The notes: generated by a model not told the origin, from the letters alone. 47,583 nucleotides of DNA from Cyanobacteria bacterium K_Offshore_surface_m2_239 (GCA_016882305.1 VGQX01000007.1:1-47583); one strand, 5' to 3'. Shown: positions 36,739 to 46,283, counted from the first letter of the stretch. Translations and numbers: made by a program.

Positions 36739-38078
36739 TCACAGGTGGCTGCGGACGCCGCCTCACCCCCGAGCGCATGGAGGTCGTCCATCAGGTGGTG
36801 GCTGGCGGCGGAATGGGCCAGGCGCAGGGCACTGACCACCGACAGAGCCTTGCTGCTGCCATGGCCGATCACACAGACCCCGTCCACGCCAAGCAGTAGA
36901 GCGCCGCCGTGCTCCGCGTGATCCAGGCGCTTTTTGATGCGCACCAGATTGCTCCGCAGGAAGGCGGACCCCACTTTTCCACGCCGGCCCCGGGGCAGTT
37001 CCGCCCGCAAGACGTCGAGCAACACGCTGCCCACCGACTCCAGGAACTTCAACAGCACGTTGCCCGTAAAGCCATCGCAGACCACCACGTCAAACCGACC
37101 GGACAGCACATCCCGGCCCTCGCAGTTGCCGGCGAAGCGCAGGCGGGCGTCGCCCATCAGCAGGGGATGGGTCTTCAGCGCCAGGTCGTTGCCCTTGCAC
37201 TCCTCCTCGCCGATGTTGAGCAATCCCACCCGCGGGTTGGCCACCTGGAGCGCGTCTCGGCTGTAGATCGTTCCCAGAAGGGCGAATTGGTGCAGCCAGG
37301 CCGGCTTGCAGTCGGTGTTGGCTCCCACGTCGAGCACAAGCACCTGCCGCGCTGGATCCTTTGTGGGGAAGAGGGCGCCGATGGCCGGTCGTTCGATCCC
37401 GCGCAGGCGGCCGAGACGAAAGATGGCCGAAGCCATCACGGCGCCGGAGTTGCCAGCGGAGTAGACGGCCATGGCCTGACCGGACTTCACCAGGTCCATC
37501 GCCATGTTGATGCTGGCATCGCGCTTGCGACGGACCACGGTGGCCTCCTCGTCCATGCCCACGGAGCAGCCGCTCGCCACGAGCTGCAGCAGGCCTCGAT
37601 CCTGGGCTTCCGCCAGCTCCTGCTCAAGTCCGAGGCTGGCCACCGCACGCCGCAGGGGATCGCCCTCGACGACGAAGCGGATGCGCAGCGGCAGCACCCG
37701 AACGGCCCGCAGACAGCCCTCCAGGATCGGCCCGGGGGCGTTATCGCCGCCCATGCCGTCCACGGCGACCCAGAGGCGATCCCGGTCGTCGATGACGGGC
37801 CAGTCCTCGGGGCCGCCGGCCCCGAGCTGCAGGCGGCGGAGGGGATCCAGCACGAGGGGCTGGAGCACGGTGCCGGCCATGCTTCCGGCCATGGAGGTGG
37901 CGGCGCCGGCGACGGAGCCGGCGGCATTGGCCGTGTCCACCAGGGAGGTGACCGCAGCATTGCGCTTGTACCAGATCACCAACCGCCGGATCGTGCGGTT
38001 TTGCCGTTGACGCCGGCTCAGGGCCTGGCGCCCGGGGGATCGGAGGTTGTCAGAGTCCTTCGGGGGCAACGGAGTCAA
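36735..38078 (-). CDS. plsX: Phosphate acyltransferase PlsX
   Basis: PlsX makes acyl-phosphate from acyl-ACP for phosphatidic acid synthesis. The catalytic part begins at about residue 103 with VAVDGMGGDNAPGPILEG and includes GCSVGMDEEATVVRRKRDAS, YSAGNSGAVMASA, VLDVGANTDCKPAWLHQFA, GLLNIGEEECKGND and VVCDGFTGNVLLKFLES. The first 100 residues are an unusual extension with a basic part and a Gly/Ala/Met-rich helix (AGSVAGAATSMAGSMAGTVL), giving 447 residues against about 330-350 in most bacteria. The start at 38078 lies 29 nt inside the rpaB coding region. Confidence 0.93.
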   Translation of the reverse strand: MTPLPPKDSDNLRSPGRQALSRRQRQNRTIRRLVIWYKRNAAVTSLVDTANAAGSVAGAATSMAGSMAGTVLQPLVLDPLRRLQLGAGGPEDWPVIDDRDRLWVAVDGMGGDNAPGPILEGCLRAVRVLPLRIRFVVEGDPLRRAVASLGLEQELAEAQDRGLLQLVASGCSVGMDEEATVVRRKRDASINMAMDLVKSGQAMAVYSAGNSGAVMASAIFRLGRLRGIERPAIGALFPTKDPARQVLVLDVGANTDCKPAWLHQFALLGTIYSRDALQVANPRVGLLNIGEEECKGNDLALKTHPLLMGDARLRFAGNCEGRDVLSGRFDVVVCDGFTGNVLLKFLESVGSVLLDVLRAELPRGRRGKVGSAFLRSNLVRIKKRLDHAEHGGALLLGVDGVCVIGHGSSKALSVVSALRLAHSAASHHLMDDLHALGGEAASAATCD

Positions 38079-38796
38079 CGATGCGCTGGAAGAGGTAGCC
38101 AGTGCCCCGGGCCGTGAGGATCAGCTCGGGGTTGGCAGGATCATCCTCCAGTTTGGAACGCAGCCTGGAGATGTGGACATCCACCACCCGGGTGTCGACA
38201 TGACGCTCAGGGGTGTAGCCCCAGACTTCCTTCAGGATCTCGCCGCGACTGAAGGGCTCGCCGGAGCGGCTGACGAGCAGCTCCAGCAGGCTGAACTCCA
38301 TGCCGGTCAGGCGGATGCGCTCCTCGCCCCGGTAGACCTGGCGCTTGTTGGTGTCGATCCGGAGGTCCGCCACCTGGATCACGCCGGAGTTGGGGATGCC
38401 CGCCACCTGTTCCTTCTCGACCCGCCGCAGCACGCAGCGGATGCGGGCCTCCAGCTCCTTGGGGCTGAAGGGCTTCACCACATAGTCATCCGCGCCGAGC
38501 TCCAGACCGGTGATGCGATCCGCCACATCGCCCAAGGCGGTGAGCATCACGATCGGCACATCCGATTCCTTGCGCAGCTCCTGGCACACCCCGTAGCCGT
38601 CGAGCTTGGGCATCATCACGTCGAGAACCACCAGGTCGGGGTGGGCACGGTGGAAGGTTTCCAACGCCTCCTCGCCATCCGAGGCGGTGAGCACCTGATA
38701 GCCGATCATCGAGAGACGGGTTTCCAGAATCCTGCGAATGCTGGCCTCGTCATCCACGACAAGGATCGTTTCTTTGGCCGGGGAGGTCGCCGTCAT
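38050..38796 (-). CDS. rpaB: Response regulator RpaB (OmpR family)
   Basis: RpaB controls high-light, PSI and redox-responsive genes by binding HLR1 sites. The 248-residue product from ATG 38796 has a receiver domain (ETILVVDDEASIRRILETRL, phosphoacceptor Asp in LVVLDVMMPKLDG, LTALGD, Lys in YVVKPFSP) and a winged helix (GMEFSLLELLVSRSGEPFSR, WGYTPERHVDTRVVDVHISRLRSKLED). The near-invariant body matches RpaB/Ycf27. The longer frame to 38832 adds a Cys-rich tail unlike the family. It overlaps plsX by 29 nt, so lipid genes may be expressed from its promoter. Confidence 0.96.
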   Translation of the reverse strand: MTATSPAKETILVVDDEASIRRILETRLSMIGYQVLTASDGEEALETFHRAHPDLVVLDVMMPKLDGYGVCQELRKESDVPIVMLTALGDVADRITGLELGADDYVVKPFSPKELEARIRCVLRRVEKEQVAGIPNSGVIQVADLRIDTNKRQVYRGEERIRLTGMEFSLLELLVSRSGEPFSRGEILKEVWGYTPERHVDTRVVDVHISRLRSKLEDDPANPELILTARGTGYLFQRIVDSVAPEGL

Positions 38797-38890
38797 CGCC
38801 AGGACGCAGCACGTACAACGGATCGGATCCACTGAAAAGGCCTGAGGGCCGCTCTGTTCATCGACCGCTATTTTTCTTCACAAATTGATC

Positions 38891-40363
38891 GTGCCCCGCG
38901 CCACATCCCTCTACCTCTGTCAGACCTGCGGGGCCCGGAGCCGCCAGTTTTTCGGGCGCTGCTCCGCTTGCGGCAGCTGGAATTCCCTGGTGGAACAACC
39001 CGTGACCGGCCGGGAGGGACGCCCGGAGCGGCGACGGTCGGCGACGGCGGGCGACGCGGGCGCGCCGGCCCCATGGCGCTCCACGCCGATCGACGCCTCC
39101 GAGGAGAAGCCCCTTCGGCGTCTGGCCACCGGGTTTGGAGAGCTCGATCGGGTGCTCGGAGGGGGGTTGGTGCCCGGGGCGCTGGTGCTTCTGGGTGGCG
39201 ATCCGGGCATCGGCAAGTCGACCCTCCTCCTGCAGGCGGCTCAGGCCATGGCCGAGCACTGTCGCGTCTTGTATGTCAGCGCGGAGGAATCGGCGCAGCA
39301 GGTTCGGTTGCGCTGGCGCCGGCTCGTCCCGCGGGCTCCGGACCCTGCGGAGGGCCAGGCTCCTGCGGAGGGCCAGGCTCCCGCCGCTCGGCCCTTGGCG
39401 GAGACCGACCGCCAGGCCAGCCTTCAACTGCTGGCGGAGACCGACCTGGACCAGGTTCTGGAGGAGCTAGAGGCGCTCCAGCCGGCTGTGGCCATCCTCG
39501 ACAGCATCCAGGCCCTCCATGACGCCAACCTCAGCAGCGCCCCCGGCACGGTGGCCCAGGTGCGGGAGTGCGCGGCGGCCCTGCAACGGCTGGCCAAGCG
39601 CCAGGGCTCGGCGCTGCTTCTGGTGGGGCACGTCACCAAGGAGGGCCTGCTGGCAGGACCCAAGGTGCTGGAACACCTGGTGGACACGGTGCTGACGTTT
39701 GAGGGCGACCGCTTCGCCAGCCATCGCCTGCTGCGGGCCGTGAAGAATCGTTTCGGTGCCACCCATGAACTGGGCGTGTTCGAGATGCGTGATGGCGGAT
39801 TGGCGGAGGTGACCAATCCCAGCGAGCTGTTTCTCGGCGGTGACCAGCCCAGTCCAGGCACGGCGACGATTGTGGCCTGCGAGGGAACCCGCCCGCTGGT
39901 GGTGGAGCTTCAGGCCTTGGTGAGCCCCACGAGCTACGCCAGTCCACGGCGCACGGCCACGGGAGTGGGCATCAACCGGCTTCACCAGATCCTGGCCGTG
40001 ATCGAAAAGCACCTGAGCCTGCCCCTCTCCCGCTTTGACTGCTACCTGGCGGTGGCGGGTGGCCTGCAGGTGGAGGAACCGGCGGCGGATCTGGGCGTGG
40101 CTGCGGCCGTGGTGGCCAGCACCCGTGACCTGACACTGCCGCCAGGCACTGTCCTGATCGGGGAGCTGGGGCTCGGGGGGCAGCTCAGGCCGGTGGGGCA
40201 GCTGGAGCTGCGCCTGCAGGAGAGCGCCCGCCTGGGGTTCACGCGCGCTGTTGTGCCGCGGGGGAGCCTGTCGACGGCGGGGGCCGCGGGACAGCTCGGT
40301 TTGAACCTGTTGGAATCCTCGACGCTGGCCGAAGCCCTCACAAGGGCGCTGGCAGCCGATTAA
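38891..40363 (+). CDS. radA: DNA repair protein RadA
   Basis: RadA is a RecA-like ATPase that processes branched recombination intermediates. From GTG 38891 ([30 protein letters not shown]) it has 490 residues; TTG 38885 is possible. The zinc finger CxxC-x(n)-CxxC, Walker [17 protein letters not shown], the RadA motif VKNRFG, and a Lon-like C-terminal domain ([31 protein letters not shown]) are visible. An 18-bp tandem duplication puts APAEGQ twice in a linker. Its 3' end overlaps ycf3 by 4 nt. Confidence 0.95.
   Translation: MPRATSLYLCQTCGARSRQFFGRCSACGSWNSLVEQPVTGREGRPERRRSATAGDAGAPAPWRSTPIDASEEKPLRRLATGFGELDRVLGGGLVPGALVLLGGDPGIGKSTLLLQAAQAMAEHCRVLYVSAEESAQQVRLRWRRLVPRAPDPAEGQAPAEGQAPAARPLAETDRQASLQLLAETDLDQVLEELEALQPAVAILDSIQALHDANLSSAPGTVAQVRECAAALQRLAKRQGSALLLVGHVTKEGLLAGPKVLEHLVDTVLTFEGDRFASHRLLRAVKNRFGATHELGVFEMRDGGLAEVTNPSELFLGGDQPSPGTATIVACEGTRPLVVELQALVSPTSYASPRRTATGVGINRLHQILAVIEKHLSLPLSRFDCYLAVAGGLQVEEPAADLGVAAAVVASTRDLTLPPGTVLIGELGLGGQLRPVGQLELRLQESARLGFTRAVVPRGSLSTAGAAGQLGLNLLESSTLAEALTRALAAD
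39344..39379 (+). repeat. Exact 18-bp tandem duplication within radA
   Basis: 39344-39361 and 39362-39379 are identical and encode two copies of a PAEGQA hexapeptide. They lie in the segment after the Walker A part where RadA tolerates insertions, so the frame is kept. Confidence 0.92.
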
Positions 40364-40881
40364 AAGTAAACATCCACTGTGCTGCGGCCGGAACTCTTCA
40401 GCCAGTTTTCGATGTCGAGATAGCCACCCGGGTAGAGCCGGACCGCTTTGCTCCAGTGCTGCGCGGCCAGGTCGAACCATTTGTCGGCACTGTCCTGATC
40501 GCCCTCTTCCTCCGCCATGCGTCCCCATTTCTCATAGATCAAGCCCATGTTCTTGAGACAGGAGGGAGAATTGGGATTGGCATCCAAAGATTGACTGTAG
40601 TAATCCAGAGATTTCTCCTCTTCACCAGTGCTCATGAAGATGATGGCCATGTTTTTCAAAATCTCTGCCCGGTCTGTCGTGTTGTCCTCGAGATTGAGAG
40701 CCTCCTCGTAATTCTGCAGGGCCTCGGCATAGTCGCCATCGTTCTGGGCTGACAGGCCATCGCGATAATAAACATAGGCTTCTTTCGCCTTGGCATCAAT
40801 CGGCAACAGCTTGACGATGAGGTCGGCCATCACCGTGAAACTTTTGTCGATGAAGTTGTCGTTGCGCTGGGAGCGGGGCAC
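40360..40881 (-). CDS. ycf3: Photosystem I assembly protein Ycf3
   Basis: Ycf3 is a thylakoid-peripheral TPR chaperone needed to assemble PSI. The 173-residue protein starts [24 protein letters not shown], followed by three TPRs: [61 protein letters not shown] and [21 protein letters not shown]. The C-terminal [19 protein letters not shown] is the usual Ycf3 end. It is convergent with radA (4-nt overlap) and divergent from the P-type ATPase gene. Confidence 0.96.
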   Translation of the reverse strand: MPRSQRNDNFIDKSFTVMADLIVKLLPIDAKAKEAYVYYRDGLSAQNDGDYAEALQNYEEALNLEDNTTDRAEILKNMAIIFMSTGEEEKSLDYYSQSLDANPNSPSCLKNMGLIYEKWGRMAEEEGDQDSADKWFDLAAQHWSKAVRLYPGGYLDIENWLKSSGRSTVDVYF

Positions 40882-40983
40882 GGCGCTGGAGCGGTCTTCC
40901 GTCCATCCTGCCTCCTGAGACCGCTGGTCGGGGTGTCTCCCCCGCCGCAGTGCCTAGGCTGAAGGGGCCTCCCGCCGCCTCCC

Positions 40984-43434
40984 GTGCTCACCTCCCCCAG
41001 CGGCCCCGCCACGGAGACGGTGGCCGACGCTCCGCTGGCGCCCCTGGCAACCCCCGGCTGCGGGGTGCTGCTGGACGTGGAGGGGATGAAGTGCGGCAGC
41101 TGCGTGCGCGCTGTGGAACAACGGCTGCGGCAGCAGCCCGGCGTGCGACAGGCGAGTGTGAACCTCCTCACCCGCACCGCCTGGATCGACCTGGATCCGG
41201 GCGCCGGGGGCTTGGAGCCCCTCCTCTCCAGCCTGAAGGCGCTGGGCTTTGCGGCGCAGCCCCGCGAGGAAGGCAGCCTGTCGCCCACCCGTCGCGAGCA
41301 ACGCCTTCAGCGGAGCTGGTGGCAGCAGTGGCGCCAACTGGTGACGGCGCTGGTTCTGGTGGCCCTCTCCAGCCTGGGGCATTGGGCGGAGGCGGAGGCC
41401 AGCGCCTGGGCCCCCCCCCTCCAGCTCTTCCAGGCCAGGTGGGTTCACGCTCTCCTTGCCCTGGCCGCCTTGGCGGGGCCGGGGCGCGCGATCCTGATCA
41501 CAGGCCTCCGAAACGCCCTGGCGGGCCATCCCAGCATGGACAGCCTGGTGGCTCTGGGCATGGGCAGCGCCACTGCGGCCAGCCTGGTGGGCTGGCTCTG
41601 GCCCCGCAGCCAGCTGCCATGTTTCTTTTTTGAACCGGTCATGCTGCTGGGCTTTGTGCTGGCGGGCCGGTTTCTGGAGGAACGGACCCGCTGGCGCAGT
41701 TGTCGGGCCATCGAGGAGCTGGCCGCGCTCCAGCCGGATGAGGCCCTGCTGGTGATGGAAGACGCCCCGCCCCGCAAGGTGCGCTCGGGTGGGCTGCGCC
41801 CGGGCGACCGTCTGCTGGTGCTGCCGGGGGATCGCCTGCCGGTGGACGGGGTGGTCCAGGCGGGCGCCTCCGCCGTGGACCGTTCCGCCCTCACCGGCGA
41901 GCCCCTCCCTTTGGAGGCGGAACCCGGATGCGAGCTGGAGGCGGGCAGCCTCAATCTGGAAGCACCGCTGGTGGTGGAGGCCAGGCGTTGCGGCCAGCAA
42001 ACCGCGATTGCCCGCATCGTGCGGCTGGTGGAGACAGCTCAGGCCCGCAAAGCACCGATTCAAGGACTGGCGGACCGGGTGGCCGGCCGCTTCACCCAGG
42101 GCGTGATCGTTCTCGCGCTGGCCACGTTTCTGTTTTGGTGGCGGTGGGGGACCCGGCTTTGGCCCGGGGTGCTGCAGGCCCTTCCCGCCGACGCCATGGC
42201 CCTGATGGACCACGGGGGTCACGGAGCGCTGACGGGCCCGATGACTCCCGTCAGCCTCGCGCTGCAACTGGCCATCGCCGTGCTGGTGGTGGCCTGCCCC
42301 TGCGCCCTGGGCCTGGCGACCCCAACGGCCATCAGCGTTGGCAGTGCCATTGCAGCCCGCTCGGGAGTGCTCTTTCGCGGCGGCGATGCCATCGAAATGG
42401 CTTCCCGGCTCAAGGCCGTCGTGTTCGACAAAACCGGCACCCTCACCGTGGGCCGACCGTTGGTGACCGCGCTGGAGGCCTTTCCCTCCGTCGATCAAAC
42501 CGATGGCCGCGCGGATGTGGAGGCCCTCTGGATGGTGCAACTGGCGGCCAGCCTTGAACAGCAGAGCCGCCATCCCCTGGCCCATGCCCTGCAACAGGAA
42601 GCCCAGCAACGGGGACTGCCGCCGCTGGCGGTGGCGGAAAGCCGCACCATCCCTGGACAGGGCATGGAAGGTCGGCTTGTGGGCCAGGCGGATCCCCTTC
42701 TGGTGGGACGCCTGCCCTGGCTGCGGGAGCGGGGTCTGCTGCTGCCCCCCGGGGCGGAGGCCACCCTGAGCAGCCCTCCCTTCGCGCGGGCCACCCTGAT
42801 CGGGGTGGGTCAGGGTCAGCGGCTTCTGGGGGTGATCGCCATTGAGGATCAGCCCCGTTCCGATGCCAGACGAGCCGTGGGCGCCCTGCGCGATCAAGGT
42901 CTGGCTGTGGGTGTGTTGAGTGGCGACCGAGAGGCCAGCGTGCGCCACCTGGCCTCCCTCCTGGGGTTGCGGGATGAGGATGTGGCCTGGAGCCTGCGGC
43001 CCGAACAGAAGGTGGAAGCCCTCTCCCGCTGGCGCTCTCGCGGCCCCGTGGCCATGGTGGGCGATGGCATCAACGACGCCCCGGCCCTGGCCGCCGCCGA
43101 TCTGGGGATCGCCGTGGGCACGGGCACGCAGATCGCTCAGGACTCCGCCGCGGTGGTGGTGATGGGCGATCAGCTGATGGATGTGGTGCGGGCCCTCGCC
43201 CTGGCCCGGGACACCATGGCCAAGGTGCGGCAAAATCTGTTTTGGGCTTTCGGCTACAACTTGATCGTGCTGCCGATCGCGGCCGGAGCCCTGCTTCCCG
43301 CCTTCTCCCTCCGCCTGACCCCACCCCTGGCCGCGTTGCTGATGGCGTTGAGCTCCATCACGGTCGTGGTCAATGCCTTGGTGCTCCGGCCGCCCGAGGA
43401 GCAGTCCTTGCCTGCCTCGCTCCATGGCCACTAG
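40984..43434 (+). CDS. Copper-type P1B ATPase (CtaA/PacS-like)
   Basis: The 816-residue protein pumps Cu(I) by similarity. One HMA domain has GMKCGSCVRAVEQRL; then come the TM pair with hairpin HPSMDSLVALGMG, the actuator DRSALTGEPLPLE, the CPC metal site VACPCALGLATPT, the phosphorylation site VFDKTGTLTVGRP, the HP motif SRHPLAHAL, and the hinge MVGDGINDAPALAAADLGIAVGTGT. A His-containing stretch (LMDHGGHGALTG) lies before the CPC helix. CtaA imports copper to the cytosol and PacS serves thylakoids; the sequence alone does not decide. It overlaps tmk by 11 nt. Confidence 0.92.
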   Translation: MLTSPSGPATETVADAPLAPLATPGCGVLLDVEGMKCGSCVRAVEQRLRQQPGVRQASVNLLTRTAWIDLDPGAGGLEPLLSSLKALGFAAQPREEGSLSPTRREQRLQRSWWQQWRQLVTALVLVALSSLGHWAEAEASAWAPPLQLFQARWVHALLALAALAGPGRAILITGLRNALAGHPSMDSLVALGMGSATAASLVGWLWPRSQLPCFFFEPVMLLGFVLAGRFLEERTRWRSCRAIEELAALQPDEALLVMEDAPPRKVRSGGLRPGDRLLVLPGDRLPVDGVVQAGASAVDRSALTGEPLPLEAEPGCELEAGSLNLEAPLVVEARRCGQQTAIARIVRLVETAQARKAPIQGLADRVAGRFTQGVIVLALATFLFWWRWGTRLWPGVLQALPADAMALMDHGGHGALTGPMTPVSLALQLAIAVLVVACPCALGLATPTAISVGSAIAARSGVLFRGGDAIEMASRLKAVVFDKTGTLTVGRPLVTALEAFPSVDQTDGRADVEALWMVQLAASLEQQSRHPLAHALQQEAQQRGLPPLAVAESRTIPGQGMEGRLVGQADPLLVGRLPWLRERGLLLPPGAEATLSSPPFARATLIGVGQGQRLLGVIAIEDQPRSDARRAVGALRDQGLAVGVLSGDREASVRHLASLLGLRDEDVAWSLRPEQKVEALSRWRSRGPVAMVGDGINDAPALAAADLGIAVGTGTQIAQDSAAVVVMGDQLMDVVRALALARDTMAKVRQNLFWAFGYNLIVLPIAAGALLPAFSLRLTPPLAALLMALSSITVVVNALVLRPPEEQSLPASLHGH

Positions 43435-44083
43435 GGGACGCTTCGTAGTGCTGGAGGGCATCGACGGCTGTGGCAAGACCACCCAGATCGCAGCCCTGCG
43501 GGAATGGTTGCCCCGAAGTGGCTTGATCCCGCCTCACAGGGAACTGGTGATCACCCGGGAGCCAGGGGGCACACCCTTCGGCGCCGCCCTGCGGGAGCTT
43601 CTGCTGCACCCTCCCGCGCGACAAACTCCCGGGGACCGGGCGGAGCTGCTGCTCTACGCCGCGGATCGCGCCCAGCATGTGGCGCAACGCATCGCCCCCG
43701 CCCTGGCCGCGGGGCATTGGGTGCTCTCCGATCGCTTCAGCGGATCGACGGAGGCTTACCAGGGCCATGGCCGCGGCCTGCCCTTGGAACCCATTCGCCA
43801 GTTGGAGCACTTCGCCACCGCTGGCCTCCAACCCGATCTCACCCTCTGGCTCGCCCTCCCCCTGGAGGAGGCCCTGCGTCGCCGACGCCATCAACAGAGC
43901 GATCGCATCGAAGCGGAGGGGGCCGCGTTCCTGGAGCGCGTCCATCAGGGTTTCGCGCGGCTGGCCCAGGGGCACGGCTGGTGGCGAGTCGAGGCCACAG
44001 GCGACCCGACCACGGTCGGTGAGCGCTGCCGCCAGGCCCTGCTGACACGCTTTGCCGCCGCCGATCCCGCCGACCATGGGTGA
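43424..44083 (+). CDS. tmk: Thymidylate kinase
   Basis: Tmk converts dTMP to dTDP. The 219-residue product from ATG 43424 (MATRGRFVVLEGIDGCGKTTQ) has the P-loop EGIDGCGKTT, LVITREPGGTPFG (DRX/REPGG region), RAELLLYAADRAQHV and WVLSDRFSGSTEAYQG. The C-terminal LEEALRRRRHQQSDRIEAEG carries the lid arginines. The earlier ATG at 43373 lies deep in the ATPase gene and is rejected. The gene ends inside a 24-bp tandem duplication shared with the holB start. Confidence 0.95.
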   Translation: MATRGRFVVLEGIDGCGKTTQIAALREWLPRSGLIPPHRELVITREPGGTPFGAALRELLLHPPARQTPGDRAELLLYAADRAQHVAQRIAPALAAGHWVLSDRFSGSTEAYQGHGRGLPLEPIRQLEHFATAGLQPDLTLWLALPLEEALRRRRHQQSDRIEAEGAAFLERVHQGFARLAQGHGWWRVEATGDPTTVGERCRQALLTRFAAADPADHG

Positions 44084-44113
44084 TGACGCCCCGCCGACCA
44101 TGGCTGAAGACGC
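44066..44113 (+). repeat. 24-bp tandem duplication over the tmk/holB junction
   Basis: 44066-44089 and 44090-44113 are adjacent copies differing at two positions. Each contains ATGGSTGAWGACGC, so the holB start codon and the tmk stop context occur twice. Confidence 0.9.
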
Positions 44114-45074
44114 GCTGTTCGCCGACCTGATCGGTCATGGTCTGGCGGTGCGGCTGTTGCGGGCCGCCCTGCGGAGCGCACGACTGGCGCCGGCCTATCT
44201 GTTCACCGGTCCGGAGGGAGTGGGTCGTCGGTTGGCGGCGCTGCGCTTCCTGGAAGGGGTGCTCAGCGGAGGCCAGGGCGATCCCGTGCTGAGGAGACGG
44301 CTGGACCAGGGCAATCTGGCCGACCTGCTCTGGCAGGAGCCCACCTTTGCGCATCAGGGGCAGATGGTGCCGGCTTCGCGGGCGGAGGAGCTGGGGGTGA
44401 GTCGCCGCACCCCACCCCAGATCCGGTTGGAGCAAGTGCGCGAGGTGAGTCGCTTCCTCGGCCGCCGCCCGATCGAATCCCCACGACCGCTGGTGGTGAT
44501 CGAGGCCGCCGAGGCAATGGCGGAGTCAGCGGCCAACGCTTTGTTGAAAACCCTGGAGGAACCGGGCGATGGCTTGTTGATCCTGATCACTTCCGCTCCG
44601 GAACGTCTCCTCGTCACCATCCGGTCCCGTTGTCAGGTCATTCCTTTTCTTCCCCTCTCCGTGGCGGAGATGGACGCGGTGCTGCGTCGGGAGCCGCCAC
44701 CCGCAGACGAGACGACGCCCATGGGAGCGGATCCAGAGGAGCTGCTGACCCTGGCGGCGGGATCCCCCGGGGCGCTTCAAAACCACCGTCAACAGTGGCG
44801 ACAGCTGCCGGAGGGGTTGGCCGATCGACTCGGCGAACGTTCCACCAATCCCTTGACCGCTCTTGAGCTGGCGCGGGAGATCAGCGAGAGCCTGGAGGGG
44901 GAACAGCAGCTCTGGCTGCTGCAGTGGTGGCAGAACAGACTCTGGGAAAGACACAGGGACCCGCGCCAGATCGTGCGCCTGGAGGTTCTGCGCAAACACC
45001 TGCTCAGCCACGTGCAACCCCGCCTGGCCTGGGAGGTCACCCTGCTGGATCTGGCGCGCGGCGGGGGGACCTGA
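44076..45074 (+). CDS. holB: DNA polymerase III subunit delta'
   Basis: HolB is part of the clamp loader. The 332-residue product from ATG 44076 (MGDDAPPTMAEDALFADLIGHGLAVRLLRAAL) has APAYLFTGPEGVGRRLAALRF (a P-loop without the usual Lys-Ser/Thr, so likely no ATPase activity, which is typical of delta'), QIRLEQVREVSRFLGRRP, VVIEAAEAMAESAANALLKTLEEPGDGLLILITSAPERLLVTIRSRCQVI. ATG 44100 is an alternative start; the 24-bp duplication created the choice. It follows tmk, as in many bacteria. Confidence 0.93.
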   Translation: MGDDAPPTMAEDALFADLIGHGLAVRLLRAALRSARLAPAYLFTGPEGVGRRLAALRFLEGVLSGGQGDPVLRRRLDQGNLADLLWQEPTFAHQGQMVPASRAEELGVSRRTPPQIRLEQVREVSRFLGRRPIESPRPLVVIEAAEAMAESAANALLKTLEEPGDGLLILITSAPERLLVTIRSRCQVIPFLPLSVAEMDAVLRREPPPADETTPMGADPEELLTLAAGSPGALQNHRQQWRQLPEGLADRLGERSTNPLTALELAREISESLEGEQQLWLLQWWQNRLWERHRDPRQIVRLEVLRKHLLSHVQPRLAWEVTLLDLARGGGT

Positions 45075-45089
45075 GACCTGGTCAGCCGG

Positions 45090-45881
45090 TCAGGGCGTGG
45101 CCGGATGGGGAGCTTTGCTGTCCTTTTGCGCTTGACGCGCCTGCGCCATGAGCGGACTCAGCTCCCGCAGCTGCTCGTCCGTGGGCAATTCCAGGCAGTA
45201 TCCCGCCCCGTACACCGTCTTGATGAACCGGGGTTTGCGCGGATCGGGCTCAAGCTTGGTGCGGAGATGACGCACATGCACGCGAATGGTTTCAATGTCG
45301 TCATCGGGTTCGTAGCCCCAGACCTCCTTGAGGATCAAGGAGGGTGCCACCGTTTGGCCGTGGCGCTGCAGCAAGCAGTGGAGCAGTTCAAATTCCAGAT
45401 GGGTAAGCCGCACCGGGGTGTCAAACCAGATGGCCTCGAAGCGTTCTGGCACAAGGGTGAGGCAGGAGTAGCTCAGGATTTCGTTGTGCTTGGTGGACAG
45501 CGGAGCCCGCTCGCTGCGACGGAGGAGGGCCTTGACCCGCACCATCAGCTCTTCGAGATCGAAAGGCTTGGTGAGGTAGTCGTCGGCACCGGAGTTGAAG
45601 CCGCTCACCTTGTCCTTGGTGCCGCCGAGGGCGGTGATCATGAGGATGGGAATGCGGGCGGTGCGGTCGTCTCGACGAAGGCGCTGGCAGAGAGTGAGGC
45701 CGTCGACCTTGGGGAGCATCAGATCGAGGAGGATCACATCCGGGCTGTATTGCAGGGCCAGGGCCTGCCCCTTGATGCCATCTTCCGCGCGCTGCACATT
45801 GAAACCGCCATGCTCCAGGTGACCGGCCACAAGGTCGCGCATGTCGCCGTCATCCTCGACGAGAAGAATGCAGGGTTTCAT
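45090..45881 (-). CDS. rpaA: Response regulator RpaA (circadian output)
   Basis: RpaA is the output regulator of the Kai clock and of PBS energy coupling. From ATG 45881 ([35 protein letters not shown]) the 263-residue protein has the receiver Asp in [38 protein letters not shown], and a winged helix with [51 protein letters not shown] and [15 protein letters not shown]. The sequence is nearly invariant across cyanobacteria. A 191-nt untranslated region lies between it and the tRNA-Asn terminator. It faces holB tail-to-tail with 15 nt between. Confidence 0.96.
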   Translation of the reverse strand: MKPCILLVEDDGDMRDLVAGHLEHGGFNVQRAEDGIKGQALALQYSPDVILLDLMLPKVDGLTLCQRLRRDDRTARIPILMITALGGTKDKVSGFNSGADDYLTKPFDLEELMVRVKALLRRSERAPLSTKHNEILSYSCLTLVPERFEAIWFDTPVRLTHLEFELLHCLLQRHGQTVAPSLILKEVWGYEPDDDIETIRVHVRHLRTKLEPDPRKPRFIKTVYGAGYCLELPTDEQLRELSPLMAQARQAQKDSKAPHPATP

Positions 45882-46072
45882 GACAGGCGACGGCAGGGTG
45901 TGCGTGGAGTGTGGCTGGGCTGGACACGATTCGCGCGATCGTCTGCCGCAACGGGAAAGGCCAACCTGGCAATCCATTCTGGGCTGATCTGAAGGTTTTG
46001 GGGCTCCTGTGAGGGAATGTTGTAAAGACCCGCCAACCCAACTCAGGCGGCCTCGCAAAAGAGACACAAATT

Positions 46073-46099
46073 AAGACCAGGGATCAATCCCACGGTCTT
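46073..46099 (-). terminator. Terminator hairpin downstream of tRNA-Asn
   Basis: On the minus strand AAGACC pairs with GGTCTT and an inner GGGAT with ATCCC around a 2-nt loop, about 14 nt past the tRNA 3' end. A moderately T-rich stretch follows. It probably separates tRNA-Asn from rpaA. Confidence 0.6.
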
Positions 46100-46113
46100 G
46101 GAAAAACAAAGAA

Positions 46114-46185
46114 CTCCCCGGGCGGGATTCGAACCTGCGACCAATCGGTTAACAGCCGACCGCTCTACCGCTGAGCTACCGAGGA
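46114..46185 (-). tRNA. trnN: tRNA-Asn (GUU)
   Basis: The minus strand starts TCCTCGGTAGCTCAGCGGTA and folds into a full cloverleaf: acceptor TCCTCGG/CCGGGGA with one G-T pair, a D-arm with GGTAGAGC, an anticodon loop CTGTTAA giving anticodon GTT, and the T-arm GGTTCGAATCC. The discriminator is G and CCA is not encoded. Its length is 72 nt. Confidence 0.97.
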
Positions 46186-46283
46186 ATGACAACCTTTCAA
46201 GGAGGCGGTCCTTGAAGGAGCTGTCTGAGAGCGACTCCACTCACCGAGGAACGGCCAATGGCGTGCTTCAGGACGCCCTGACC

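Noticed and set aside
42190-42240. His-rich stretch before the CPC helix of the P-type ATPase as a new metal site
   Set aside because: Only two or three His in a loop; such loops vary widely in copper ATPases.
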